From positions 124,001-188,000 of the forward strand of contig NZ_JAOWIF010000035.1 in the NCBI RefSeq assembly GCF_030332225.1: 64,000 nt of DNA. The letters run 5' to 3'. The position numbers and the translations under genes are program-made. Each line of letters begins with the position of its first letter. Positions within the stretch are counted from its first letter, which is position 1. The notes beneath the pieces are model-generated. The model did not search any database. It worked only from the letters and a program-made list of their open reading frames with translations, and had not been told where the DNA came from. Of this stretch, positions 1-8,653 are shown piece after piece. Source of the DNA: Citrobacter sp. Cu233 (GTDB taxonomy: Bacteria; Pseudomonadota; Gammaproteobacteria; Enterobacterales; Enterobacteriaceae).

Positions 1-1151
1 AACGCCACCGCCACCAGCCCTGCGGCCGCCAGATAGATAACCGGTACACCCGCCCATGTCATCACCAGTCCCGCCAAAGGCCCGGTGACACCCAGCGACA
101 AATCCATAAATACCGTATAGGTTGCCAGTGCCGCGCCCTGATTCTGCTGCGGGACCGCTTTTACCGCTACCACACCCAGCGCCGGGAAGACCAGCGAGAA
201 CCCTGCGCCGGCCAGCAGAACGCCAATTTTCGCCATCCACGGCATGGAAGCCATGCCCACCAACAGCAACCCAACAATTTCGACGCTAAAGCAGATCATC
301 GCGACATTCAGCCCGCCTAACCGGTTGATGCCATTTGGGAATAGCAGACGAGTACCGACAAACGTGCAGCTAAATAGCGTCAGCGCAAATGCCGCGCCGT
401 CCCAGCCTTTCGCGTCGTAAAACAGGGTAATAAACGTGGCAATCACCCCAAAGCCGGCAGAGGCCAACGCCAGTGCCATACCGTACAGCCAAACCCGCCC
501 AAGCACCGCGCGAAACGGTAACGGCTTGCCCTTGCCGGCCTTCACTGCCGGACGCGGAAGCGCCAGCAATATTGCCAGCAGCGCCACGGCCATCACGGTC
601 AACGCCAGTCCCTGTAAGCCACCCCAGGCGTAACACAGCACCCCCAACGGCGCACCGATCGCCATCGCCCCATAGGTGACGATACCGTTCCATGAAATCA
701 CCCGTCCAATGTGCATTGAGCCAACCACCCCAACGCCCCACAATGTAGAGCCGGTCCCGGCAAAACTTTGCCCGATACCCAGAATCACGCGCCCCAGGCA
801 CAGCAGTAATAAACTGGCCAGCGGCCAACCATGAGAGCTCCCTGCCAGCAAATAGCCCAGACCACTCAAAAAACAGCCGCACAGCCCAAATACCACAATC
901 TTCTTCGGCCCCAGTAAATCGGCATATCGACCGGCATGAGGGCGGCTCAACAACGTCGCGAAGTATTGCAGGCTGATAACCAGCCCGGCCCAGAAGGCGC
1001 TAAAGCCCATCACATCATGGACATAGCCAGGCAAAACCGCGAGCGGCAGGCCGATGGTCAGATAGCTGGCGAAGTTAAACATCACCACGGAGACAATGCG
1101 CAGATTGAGGCGCAATCCGCTTAGCGTCGGTTCAGCGACGGGTTCGGGCAT
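1..1151 (-). CDS. yhhS: MFS transporter YhhS (3' end outside window)
   Basis: Reading leftward from the ATG at 1151 gives a protein starting MPEPVAEPTLSGLRLNLRIV that matches E. coli YhhS almost residue for residue. It is an inner-membrane major facilitator with typical alternating hydrophobic segments. The loop after helix 2 carries RPHAGRYADLLGPKK, the MFS-type basic signature. YhhS is described as an arabinose-like and drug-type exporter of poorly defined substrate. About 383 codons are present and the last roughly 20 residues lie beyond position 1. It diverges from yhhT, with a 133-base shared upstream region. Confidence 0.95.
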   Translation of the reverse strand, partial: MPEPVAEPTLSGLRLNLRIVSVVMFNFASYLTIGLPLAVLPGYVHDVMGFSAFWAGLVISLQYFATLLSRPHAGRYADLLGPKKIVVFGLCGCFLSGLGYLLAGSSHGWPLASLLLLCLGRVILGIGQSFAGTGSTLWGVGVVGSMHIGRVISWNGIVTYGAMAIGAPLGVLCYAWGGLQGLALTVMAVALLAILLALPRPAVKAGKGKPLPFRAVLGRVWLYGMALALASAGFGVIATFITLFYDAKGWDGAAFALTLFSCTFVGTRLLFPNGINRLGGLNVAMICFSVEIVGLLLVGMASMPWMAKIGVLLAGAGFSLVFPALGVVAVKAVPQQNQGAALATYTVFMDLSLGVTGPLAGLVMTWAGVPVIYLAAAGLVAVA

Positions 1152-1284
1152 GGAGGGTCACCACATATTCACAACAGTGTTTCATTTCTACCATGTTGCA
1201 GCCCAGAAATCAGTAACCAGATTAGGAATATCGGCAGCAAGCCAGCCGCTACACTTAATGCAAAAATGCACACAGGAAGAAGAC

Positions 1285-2331
1285 ATGACAACCATCCAGC
1301 CTGACAAAACAGGTTTGCACATTTTGCTTAAACTGGCCGCGCTGGTGGTGATCCTCGCGGGTATACACGCCGCAGCCGATATTCTTGTGCAGCTACTGCT
1401 GGCCCTGTTTTTCGCCATTGTGTTGAACCCCCTGGTCACCTGGTTTATTCGTCGGGGAATCCGTCGCCCGGTTGCCATTACGCTGGTGGTCGTCGTGATG
1501 CTCATCGTCCTTACCGCGCTGGTGGGTGTCCTGGCGTCGTCGATCACAGAATTCATGGCCATGCTGCCCAAGTACAATAAGGAGCTGACGCGCAAAGTCC
1601 TGTATCTGCAAGAGATGGTGCCCTTTCTGAATTTGCATATGTCGCCAGAGCGCATCCTGCAACGTATCGATTCCGACAAACTCATGACCTTCACGACCAC
1701 GCTGATGACCAGCCTTTCCGGTGCGATGGCAAGTGTCGTTTTGCTGGTGATGACGGTGGTCTTTATGCTGTTTGAGGTACGTCACGTCCCCTATAAAATG
1801 CGCTTTGCGCTGAACAATCCGCAGATCCATATTGCGGGGCTGCATCGGGCATTAAAGGGCGTATCTCACTATCTGGCACTGAAAACGTTGCTCAGCTTAT
1901 GGACTGGCGCCATCGTCTGGCTGGGGTTGGCGCTAATGGGCATTCAGTTTGCTCTGATGTGGGGCGTACTGGCCTTCCTGCTCAATTATGTGCCCAATAT
2001 AGGCTCGGTTATTTCCGCCGTGCCGCCGATGATTCAGGCGTTGCTGTTCAATGGCCTTTACGAATGCGTGCTGGTCGGCGCGCTGTTTTTGGTGGTGCAT
2101 ATGGTAATTGGCAATATCCTTGAGCCGCGTATGATGGGGCATCGCCTGGGATTGTCGACGCTGATAGTTTTCCTCTCCCTGCTGGTATGGGGATGGCTGC
2201 TCGGTCCCGTGGGTATGTTGCTCTCCGTACCGTTAACCAGCGTGTGTAAAATCTGGATGGAAACCACCACCGGTGGCAGCAAACTGGCCATTTTGCTTGG
2301 TCCCGGCAGACCCAAAAGTCGGCTACCCTGA
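1285..2331 (+). CDS. yhhT: AI-2E family inner-membrane transporter YhhT
   Basis: This 348-residue polytopic membrane protein matches E. coli YhhT (349 aa) over its whole length. The family (PerM/AI-2E exporter) has about eight helices. The conserved C-terminal stretch LLNYVPNIGSVISAVPPM is present. The frame is open further upstream to 1096, but the ATG at 1285 is preceded by AGGAAGA at a good distance and matches the E. coli start, so I use it. The substrate is unknown. A short 7-bp hairpin (2334-2353) follows the stop codon. Confidence 0.95.
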   Translation: MTTIQPDKTGLHILLKLAALVVILAGIHAAADILVQLLLALFFAIVLNPLVTWFIRRGIRRPVAITLVVVVMLIVLTALVGVLASSITEFMAMLPKYNKELTRKVLYLQEMVPFLNLHMSPERILQRIDSDKLMTFTTTLMTSLSGAMASVVLLVMTVVFMLFEVRHVPYKMRFALNNPQIHIAGLHRALKGVSHYLALKTLLSLWTGAIVWLGLALMGIQFALMWGVLAFLLNYVPNIGSVISAVPPMIQALLFNGLYECVLVGALFLVVHMVIGNILEPRMMGHRLGLSTLIVFLSLLVWGWLLGPVGMLLSVPLTSVCKIWMETTTGGSKLAILLGPGRPKSRLP

Positions 2332-2770
2332 AAAACTACCAACCGAGGTAGTTCTTACACGACCATTAAACTGGTATAAGCGTAGATATATATGCTGATT
2401 TGCCATAAATAAGATAATGAAAATAAGTTCATTATCTTATTTAAGCAAACACATTAATTTCATGAATTAAATATATAAAACAATAATTTTCAAAAATCAT
2501 TTAACTCAAACTAACCCTCTATATTTAAAGGTCATTTCCATTGATATCGTTTGCCAGACAACCTATACTTATCATCGACGATGGTGACGCAGACTTACCG
2601 TTGCAGAAAGTCATAGAATATTATAATCAATTAACTCTATCATCTTGCTATCAACCTTGTGAAATAGACCATAAATTTAGCTTAAATAAAATCACAGGTG
2701 ATGCAGGGTGATCATTATTTCGCAACTTATTATTAAACACGTATAAACAGTACCTTGAGAGGGAGTTTTA
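2332..2770. other. AT-rich intergenic region between yhhT and the ape operon
   Basis: These 439 bases are markedly richer in A/T than the flanking genes. They contain a weak hairpin behind yhhT (AACTACC, 2334-2340, with GGTAGTT, 2347-2353), one 56-codon TTG-started open frame (2541-2711) and presumably the promoter of the ape operon. I could not assign clear -35/-10 boxes. The composition suggests H-NS-type silencing, which is an inference. Confidence 0.5.
2541..2711 (+). CDS. Possible small ORF, 56 aa, unknown
   Basis: A TTG codon at 2541 opens a 56-residue frame beginning LISFARQPILIIDDGDADLP and ending KITGDAG. A purine-rich AAAGG lies 9 bases upstream, and an in-frame TAA at 2526 limits the start. 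I do not recognise the product. The N-terminal hydrophobic strand followed by two acidic residues resembles the first strand of a receiver-like fold, so it may be a remnant of a regulator. The composition is AT-rich like the surrounding DNA, which weakens the coding case. Confidence 0.25.
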   Translation: MISFARQPILIIDDGDADLPLQKVIEYYNQLTLSSCYQPCEIDHKFSLNKITGDAG

Positions 2771-3160
2771 ATGAAACAGTATATTAAGTGGTTTGCGGCC
2801 ATTGCCGTTGTCGGTGCGCTGGCGGGATGTGCACGTACTGCACCGATCGATCAAGTTCACACCAGCGTGAGCGCGGGGCACACTCAGGATCAGGTTAAAA
2901 CCGCGATTCTGAAAGCGGGCATTCAACGCCAATGGGTCATGTCTGAAGCAGGTCCTGGAGTCATTAAAGCACGCCAACAAACCCGCGATCATGTGGCTGA
3001 AGTCCGTATCACTTATACCGCCACCAGCTATGACATTAAATACGACAGCAGCCTTAACCTGCAGGCTTCTGGTGGAAAAATTCATAAAAACTACAACCGC
3101 TGGGTACGCAATCTGGATAAAGACATCCAGCTCAATCTGTCAGCCGGTGCCAATCTGTAA
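2771..3160 (+). CDS. apeA: APE cluster lipoprotein ApeA
   Basis: This 129-residue protein starts with a lipoprotein signal peptide: basic MKQYIK, a hydrophobic core and the lipobox LAGC with Cys20. The mature part is small and beta-rich, with no catalytic motif that I recognise. Homologues open many APE clusters and are sometimes mislabelled excinuclease subunits. A GGGAG ribosome site lies 5 bases before the ATG. It is the first gene of the operon. A role in placing the pigment at the envelope is inferred only from its position and lipid anchor. Confidence 0.85.
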   Translation: MKQYIKWFAAIAVVGALAGCARTAPIDQVHTSVSAGHTQDQVKTAILKAGIQRQWVMSEAGPGVIKARQQTRDHVAEVRITYTATSYDIKYDSSLNLQASGGKIHKNYNRWVRNLDKDIQLNLSAGANL

Positions 3161-3172
3161 TTACGCCTAAAG

Positions 3173-3191
3173 TCGGGCCGAAAAGGCCCGA
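3173..3191 (+). terminator. Hairpin between apeA and apeB (attenuator-like)
   Basis: TCGGGCC (3173-3179) pairs with GGCCCGA (3185-3191) around a five-base loop. The following tract (TACTCTTACTTTC) is pyrimidine-rich but not a true T run, so it probably lowers read-through or protects the apeA message rather than ending transcription fully. Confidence 0.4.
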
Positions 3192-3228
3192 TACTCTTAC
3201 TTTCTGCCATTTAACAGGTTGTCCCCAC

Positions 3229-4290
3229 ATGTACGAACAGGATTCGCTTAGCGCACTGGATGCCATTACTGAAGCACAACGTATCGCATTTGCCCCTATG
3301 CTTTTTCAAACCGCGTTGTGTCTGCGAAATGCGGGAGTACTCACCTGGCTGGACAAGCAAGGTAAACGCGGCGCCACGCTCGACGAAATTACCGAGAACA
3401 GCACCATCAACGAATATGCCGCCAGCATCCTGTTGGATATGGGGTTAAGTGGGCGAATCATTACCCACAAAGAAGGATATTATTACCTCGCTAAAGTCGG
3501 CCACTTCCTTTTACATGACACGATGACGCGTGTGAATATGGATTTCACCCAGGATGTTTGTTATCAGGGACTGTTCTATCTGGAGAATGCGCTGAAAGAA
3601 GGAAAACCCGCTGGATTAAAAATTTTTGGCGACTGGCCAACAATCTATCCTGCACTGTCGCAATTACCACTGGCTGCGCGTGAAAGTTGGTTCGCTTTCG
3701 ATCATTACTATTCAGATGGCGCATTTGATGCCGCATTGCCATATGTATTCGCCAGCGCCCCTGCAACCCTGTACGATGTCGGCGGAAATACCGGGAAATG
3801 GGCATTACGTTGTTGTCAACATGATGACAATATTGCAGTCACTCTATTAGATTTGCCGCAACAAATTGCACTTGCCCGCGAAAATATCGAAAATGCGGGA
3901 TTATCCCATCGCATAAATTTCCATGCTGTGGATATGCTTAGCGACTCGCCTTTACCCGCAGAGGCAGATATCTGGTGGATGAGCCAATTTCTGGACTGTT
4001 TTTCCCCGGAACAAATTATCGCCATACTGAGCAACATTGCTCGGGTGATGAAACCGGGCGCGAAGCTGTGCATTATGGAACTGTTTTGGGATGCCCAAAA
4101 ATTTGAAGCGGCCTCATTTAGCCTGAATGCGTCTTCGCTTTATTTTACCTGTATGGCGAATGGCAACAGCCGCTTCTACAGCGTTGAGAAGTTTTATCAC
4201 TATCTGAAGCAGGCAGGTTTTCAGGTAGATGAACGCCACGACAACTTAGGTGTTGGGCATACTTTATTGATATGTCAGAAGAAAAAATAA
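3229..4290 (+). CDS. apeB: SAM-dependent methyltransferase ApeB
   Basis: The 353-residue product has an N-terminal helical dimerisation and winged-helix-like part (about 1-110) and a class I Rossmann methyltransferase domain. Motif I is DVGGNTGKWAL at about residues 183-193, and the acidic end of strand 2 is LLDLPQQ. The layout resembles caffeate/acetylserotonin-type O-methyltransferases (Methyltransf_2). In APE clusters this enzyme is thought to methylate the aryl head group; whether at carbon or oxygen cannot be read from the sequence. The ATG at 3229 has only a weak AGG upstream. Confidence 0.85.
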   Translation: MYEQDSLSALDAITEAQRIAFAPMLFQTALCLRNAGVLTWLDKQGKRGATLDEITENSTINEYAASILLDMGLSGRIITHKEGYYYLAKVGHFLLHDTMTRVNMDFTQDVCYQGLFYLENALKEGKPAGLKIFGDWPTIYPALSQLPLAARESWFAFDHYYSDGAFDAALPYVFASAPATLYDVGGNTGKWALRCCQHDDNIAVTLLDLPQQIALARENIENAGLSHRINFHAVDMLSDSPLPAEADIWWMSQFLDCFSPEQIIAILSNIARVMKPGAKLCIMELFWDAQKFEAASFSLNASSLYFTCMANGNSRFYSVEKFYHYLKQAGFQVDERHDNLGVGHTLLICQKKK

Positions 4291-4330
4291 GAAACAATCG
4301 GAACAACCGATTTACCGCGGATACGCGTTG

Positions 4331-5053
4331 ATGAAATTTGCACTCAACATTATCGACTGGCAGGCCAAGGCGCCAGGATTAAGCGAAACAGAACAGTGGC
4401 ATGAATGGTCACGGTTTTCGCACGCCATCGATCCCACCGCGCCATTGGCTAAACTCAGCGAGTTACCGATGATGACGGCTCGCCGCCTCAGCTCCGGTAG
4501 CAAACTGGCCGTCGATTGCGGGCTGGCGATGTTACGCCGTCATGATATCGATGCCGTGTTATACACCAGCCGCCATGGTGAACTGGAGCGTAACTACAGG
4601 ATCCTGCACGCCCTTGCGACTGAGCAGGCACTCTCACCGACCGATTTTGCCCTCTCTGTGCATAACTCTGCTGTGGGAAACCTGACCATCGCCGCGAAAA
4701 AACCGATTGTCTCCTCCTCGCTTTCTGCTGGCAGGGATACGTTCCAGCAGGGGCTATGCGAAGTCATGGGGCTGTTGCAGGCGGGATATCAGCGCGTATT
4801 GATGGTCGATTTTGACGGTTTTCTGCCCGAGTTTTATCATCCACAGTTGCCGCCTGATATGCCGACATGGCCGTTTGCCGTCGCGCTGGTTATTGAATCC
4901 GGTGATCGCTGGCAATGCGAAACCCGTCCATACCGCGCGCAAGGTGAGACGCCATTGCCACAAAGCCTGTTGTTTTTACAACATTATTTGCAAGATACCG
5001 AGGCGTTTACCCTACCAGGCGAACGCGTACAGTGGCAGTGGAGTCAGGGATGA
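4331..5053 (+). CDS. apeC: Beta-ketoacyl synthase-like chain length factor ApeC
   Basis: At 240 residues this protein covers only the N-terminal thiolase half of a ketosynthase. At the place of the nucleophilic cysteine it reads SVHNSAVGN (about residues 109-117), so the catalytic Cys is absent. That is what is expected of a chain length factor that pairs with the active ketosynthase ApeO, as shown for Xenorhabdus ApeO:ApeC. An adjacent TTG at 4328 could also serve as start, but I prefer the ATG at 4331. The stop codon overlaps the apeD start (ATGA). Confidence 0.85.
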   Translation: MKFALNIIDWQAKAPGLSETEQWHEWSRFSHAIDPTAPLAKLSELPMMTARRLSSGSKLAVDCGLAMLRRHDIDAVLYTSRHGELERNYRILHALATEQALSPTDFALSVHNSAVGNLTIAAKKPIVSSSLSAGRDTFQQGLCEVMGLLQAGYQRVLMVDFDGFLPEFYHPQLPPDMPTWPFAVALVIESGDRWQCETRPYRAQGETPLPQSLLFLQHYLQDTEAFTLPGERVQWQWSQG

Positions 5054-5865
5054 ATACGATGATCCTGCGGCTTAATTGGGTATGGCGACTGGTGATGACC
5101 GGTTTTTGCTTTGCCCTGTTTGGCCTCGGCGGACTACTCCTTTCTACGATCTGGTTTAACGTATTGCTCATCGCAGTATGGGATAAAGCCCGACGTCGGC
5201 GTATCGCCAGACGCAGCATTGCTGCCAGTTTTCGCCTCTTTTTAACGGTGGCAAAGCGACTTGGCGTGCTGGATTACCAGATTGAAGGACGAGACATTTT
5301 ACGCAACGAACAAGGGTGCCTGGTCGTCGCCAATCACCCGACGCTCATCGACTACGTGCTACTGGCTTCGGTCATGCCAGAAACCGACTGTCTGGTGAAA
5401 AGCGCATTACTAAAAAACCCGTTTCTCGGCGGCGTAGTCCGGGCAGCAGATTATCTGATTAACAGTCAGGCTGATGCGCTGTTACCCGCGTGCCAGCAAC
5501 GTCTGGAACAAGGCGACACCATTTTAATTTTCCCCGAGGGAACCCGTACACGCCCCGGAGAGGAAATGACGTTACAGCGTGGTGCGGCGAATATCGCCGT
5601 ACGCTGCAGCAGCGATTTACGCATCGTAACCATAAACTGCAGCGAACAAATGCTGGATAAAGAAAGCAAATGGTACGACGTCCCATTGATAAAGCCCATG
5701 TTTACCATTTCAGTACATGAGCGGGTTAAGATCGACCAATTTTACGACGCAAATTCACAAGAACCGGCGCTGGCAGCAAGGCAGTTGAACCGGCATCTTT
5801 TGCTTCAATTACAACCAGGTACTTTACCTTCTTCAGGAATTAATGATGCAAGCGCTTTATCTTGA
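5050..5865 (+). CDS. apeD: 1-acyl-glycerol-phosphate acyltransferase-like ApeD
   Basis: This 271-residue LPLAT-family acyltransferase has an N-terminal membrane segment (about residues 5-40), the HX4D motif as NHPTLID and the second block FPEGTRTRPG. Both are typical of PlsC-like enzymes. In the pathway it is expected to transfer the polyene or a fatty acyl group during assembly of the lipid-anchored pigment; the acceptor is unknown. The start ATG at 5050 overlaps the apeC stop as ATGA. The frame is open 18 bases upstream, but that start would lie inside apeC. Confidence 0.87.
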   Translation: MNTMILRLNWVWRLVMTGFCFALFGLGGLLLSTIWFNVLLIAVWDKARRRRIARRSIAASFRLFLTVAKRLGVLDYQIEGRDILRNEQGCLVVANHPTLIDYVLLASVMPETDCLVKSALLKNPFLGGVVRAADYLINSQADALLPACQQRLEQGDTILIFPEGTRTRPGEEMTLQRGAANIAVRCSSDLRIVTINCSEQMLDKESKWYDVPLIKPMFTISVHERVKIDQFYDANSQEPALAARQLNRHLLLQLQPGTLPSSGINDASALS

Positions 5866-6103
5866 AATCAAAAATCTCATTATAACGACATTGAATCTCG
5901 ACGAACTGACAGCTGACGATATTGATACCGAAGCGGCACTCTTTGGCGATGGCTTAGGTCTGGACTCAATCGACGCCCTGGAGCTGGGTCTGGCGGTGAA
6001 AAACGAGTATGGCGTGGTCCTCTCAGCAGAGAGCGAAGAAATGCGTCAGCACTTCTTCTCCGTCGCCACACTGGCATCGTTCATTCACGCGCAACGTGCC
6101 TGA
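5846..6103 (+). CDS. apeE: Acyl carrier protein ApeE
   Basis: An 85-residue acidic acyl carrier protein. The phosphopantetheine attachment site is LGLDSIDALEL, with Ser41 modified. Two adjacent ATG codons (5843, 5846) are possible starts. AGGA at 5835-5838 is 7 bases from the second, which I prefer. It overlaps the end of apeD by 20 bases. Its cognate transferase is expected to be AcpT at the end of the operon. It differs from the neighbouring ApeF, so the two carriers probably serve different steps. Confidence 0.93.
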   Translation: MQALYLEIKNLIITTLNLDELTADDIDTEAALFGDGLGLDSIDALELGLAVKNEYGVVLSAESEEMRQHFFSVATLASFIHAQRA

Positions 6104-6115
6104 GGATAGTCCGTT

Positions 6116-6367
6116 ATGACCGAACAAAAAGCCATTTACGAAGAAGTCTCCTCACTGCTGGTCAAGCTGTTTGAAGTCGACCCGCAGGACATTAAGCCTG
6201 AGGCGCGCCTGTACGAAGATCTGGAACTCGACAGCATCGACGCCGTCGACATGATCGTGCATCTGCAAAAGAAAACCGGTAAGAAAATCAAGCCGGAAGA
6301 GTTCAAAGCAGTACGCACCGTACAAGATGTCGTCGACGCGGTAGAACGTCTTCTCAAAGAAGCGTAA
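6116..6367 (+). CDS. apeF: Acyl carrier protein ApeF
   Basis: The second acyl carrier protein is 83 residues long, with the canonical LELDSIDAVDMI motif (Ser40). It is highly acidic and follows apeE after 12 bases. In the O157:H7 cluster the paired ACPs are substrates of AcpT rather than AcpS. One carrier is thought to load the aryl starter and the other malonyl extender units; which does which cannot be decided from the sequence. Confidence 0.93.
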   Translation: MTEQKAIYEEVSSLLVKLFEVDPQDIKPEARLYEDLELDSIDAVDMIVHLQKKTGKKIKPEEFKAVRTVQDVVDAVERLLKEA

Positions 6368-6373
6368 TTCACC

Positions 6374-6955
6374 GTGTCGGGCACTCGCTCGCTGCCAGTC
6401 GTACAACTGCTAACAGGCCTACTGTTGTTGGCCTGGCCGTTTTTGATCTGGTTTGGCCTTGCGCATAACAGTCTGCACTGGTTGCTACCGTTGATGGCGC
6501 TACTCCTTTTTTTACGCTTTCGCCAGACCCGGCGACAGGCGGGGCCGTTGCGCGTCGTGACACAGGTCGTGGCGGTTGCAGGTATCACTTTGTGCATTGC
6601 CAGTTATCTGCTCAAAACGCATCAGCTGCTGCTGTTTTACCCGGTAGTGGTAAACGGCGTCATGCTGTCGGTATTTGGTGGATCTCTGTGGTCCGCGATG
6701 CCCATTGTTGAACGCCTGGCGCGGCTGCGCGACCCCAATCTGCCCGAGGCAGGCGTACGCTACACTCGCCGTGTGACACAAATCTGGTGCGCCTTTTTCA
6801 TCATCAATGGCAGCGTTGCGCTCTTTACCGCACTGAATGGCGATATGACCCTGTGGACGACCTGGAACGGTATGGTTTCCTATCTGCTGATGGGAACATT
6901 GATGGCCGGCGAGTGGTTAGTTCGCCAACTGGTGATAAAACGAGATACCCAATGA
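6374..6955 (+). CDS. apeG: APE cluster inner-membrane protein ApeG (COG4648-like)
   Basis: This 193-residue, strongly hydrophobic protein has about six predicted membrane spans, including VQLLTGLLLLAWPFLIWF near the N-terminus and FFIINGSVALFTALNG later. It starts at a GTG (6374) six bases after apeF and overlaps apeH by ATGA. Members of this family occur almost only in APE and related clusters. No enzymatic motif is visible. It may form a membrane platform for assembly or export, which is an inference from location. Confidence 0.8.
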   Translation: MSGTRSLPVVQLLTGLLLLAWPFLIWFGLAHNSLHWLLPLMALLLFLRFRQTRRQAGPLRVVTQVVAVAGITLCIASYLLKTHQLLLFYPVVVNGVMLSVFGGSLWSAMPIVERLARLRDPNLPEAGVRYTRRVTQIWCAFFIINGSVALFTALNGDMTLWTTWNGMVSYLLMGTLMAGEWLVRQLVIKRDTQ

Positions 6956-8313
6956 AGCAGCCCCTCACACTTGCTCAATGGCTCTGTGACCCACGTCCGA
7001 ACGACGTTCCTGTGGCGTGGCAGGAAGAGCATACCTGGACGCTTGGTCATCTGCGCCACGATGTGGCCCAGTTGATGACGTACCTGCAGCAGCAGGAAGG
7101 TGAGCGCTGGGCATTGTGCTTCGAAAACAGCTATTTATTTATCGTCGCGCTACTGGCCACGCTACATGCTGGCAAAACGCCAGTGATCCCAGGACATTGT
7201 CGCGTTTCGTTGTTAAACGAGCAGCATAGGCTGTTTGACGGGGTACTGAGCGATAAAGCGCTGGAGTGGCAGGGAACGCTGCGAGTGGTCAGTTCTGCCA
7301 TGACCCCCGTGACCCACGACATCACGTTTCCGGCAATACGCAGCGACGCCTTTGTGGAGCTGTTCACTTCCGGTTCGACCGGCCAGCCGAAACGCGTGAT
7401 CAAACCGATCGCTCGCCTGGACAGCGAAGCGGCATTGCTCGCGACGCGCTTTGCCGATCGTCTGGCAGGTTGCCGGGTGGTCGCGTCAGTGGTTCCGCAA
7501 CATCTGTACGGTCTGACGTTTCGTATCTTCTTGCCGATGGCCTTAGGTCTGCCGCTGCACGCGGCAATGCTTTGGTATGCCGAACAACTGGCGGCATTGA
7601 GCCATGAGCATCGGTATGCGTTTATCAGCAGTCCGGCGTTTCTGAAACGCCTCGACCACCACCTGACACCGCCGCCAGTCGAACTGATTCTGTCTGCGGG
7701 CGGTATGCTACCCTGGCAGGACGTCACACAGGCTGCTGACTGGCTGAATGTCTGGCCCGATGAGATCTACGGCAGCACTGAAACCGGAATCCTTGCGTGG
7801 CGTTATCGCCATCAAGATGATGTGGCATGGCTGCCTTTCCCCGGCGTCAGATTTCAGCCAGAAAATGACGCGTTTCGCGTATTTTCACCGCTAATTGCCG
7901 CTGATGATGGCCTGTTGCTGGATGATATTCTGCAATTTACTGAAAACGGTCAGTTTCGCCTGATGGGCAGGCGTGGACGAGTCGTTAAGATTGAAGAGAA
8001 ACGCATTTCACTCAGCGAAGTGGAGCAACGCTTGCTGGCGCTGGACGGTATCTGTGACGTCGCAGCATTGCCGGTCTCACGCGGGGGGCGCCAGGGCGTT
8101 GGCGTCCTGCTGGTACTGGATGACAAAGCCCATCAACGCTGGCTCGAGTGCGGAGGAAAACCGCAAGAACTGACCTGGCGCCGTTCGCTGTTGCCCTGGC
8201 TGGAACCGGTCGCCGTTCCCCGCTACTGGCGGGTGATTGATGAGATTCCGGTCAACAGTATGAACAAGCGTGTCTATGCGCAATTACAGGAGTTATTTCA
8301 TGAAACCCCATGA
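6952..8313 (+). CDS. apeH: AMP-dependent aryl/acyl ligase ApeH
   Basis: The 453-residue protein belongs to the adenylate-forming (ANL) superfamily. The P-loop TSGSTGQPKR lies at about residues 139-148, and YGSTETG follows in the middle. A C-terminal lid with MGRRGRVVKIEEKRIS ends the enzyme. It is shorter than fatty-acyl-CoA ligases, as is usual for APE ligases. It is expected to activate the aromatic starter (4-hydroxybenzoate-like, from chorismate) and load it on an ACP. The substrate is inferred from family knowledge. Confidence 0.88.
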   Translation: MKQPLTLAQWLCDPRPNDVPVAWQEEHTWTLGHLRHDVAQLMTYLQQQEGERWALCFENSYLFIVALLATLHAGKTPVIPGHCRVSLLNEQHRLFDGVLSDKALEWQGTLRVVSSAMTPVTHDITFPAIRSDAFVELFTSGSTGQPKRVIKPIARLDSEAALLATRFADRLAGCRVVASVVPQHLYGLTFRIFLPMALGLPLHAAMLWYAEQLAALSHEHRYAFISSPAFLKRLDHHLTPPPVELILSAGGMLPWQDVTQAADWLNVWPDEIYGSTETGILAWRYRHQDDVAWLPFPGVRFQPENDAFRVFSPLIAADDGLLLDDILQFTENGQFRLMGRRGRVVKIEEKRISLSEVEQRLLALDGICDVAALPVSRGGRQGVGVLLVLDDKAHQRWLECGGKPQELTWRRSLLPWLEPVAVPRYWRVIDEIPVNSMNKRVYAQLQELFHETP

Positions 8314-8653
8314 AATCGAGCGCCATCAGGCACAGCCTCAACAGGCTGAGATTGTTTTACATCTCGACCCTTCGCTGTTTTGGTTCAGCGGGCATTTTGC
8401 CGTGCAGCCACTACTGCCAGGCGTTGCACAGCTGGATTGGGCGATGCATTACGCCACCACGTTGCTGGTCCCTGGCTGGCGTTTTCACAGTATTCAGAAC
8501 GTGAAGTTCCAGTCACCGCTATTGCCCGAAACCACCGTCACCCTGAGTCTGAGCTGGCAGGAAGAACGTCAGATGCTCTCTTTTAGTTACCAGCGCCACG
8601 ACGGTGACGCGCGCCATACCGCCAGCAGCGGGAAGATTCGGTTATGCCGCTGA
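8300..8653 (+). CDS. apeI: Hot-dog fold 3-hydroxyacyl-ACP dehydratase ApeI
   Basis: A 117-residue FabZ-like hot-dog protein. The catalytic-type histidine is in FSGHFAVQPLLPGVAQLDW, equivalent to GHFP..P.MPGV of FabZ. AGGAG at 8288-8292 lies 7 bases before the ATG at 8300, inside the end of apeH. In Xenorhabdus ApeI forms a heterodimer with ApeP. The same is likely here because both partners are present and neither alone has a complete classical FabA or FabZ sequence. Confidence 0.87.
   Translation: MKPHEIERHQAQPQQAEIVLHLDPSLFWFSGHFAVQPLLPGVAQLDWAMHYATTLLVPGWRFHSIQNVKFQSPLLPETTVTLSLSWQEERQMLSFSYQRHDGDARHTASSGKIRLCR

Noticed and set aside
370-882. 170-codon minus-strand open frame at the left edge
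   Set aside because: It is a shifted frame inside yhhS, which reads through the whole region in another frame and matches a known protein.
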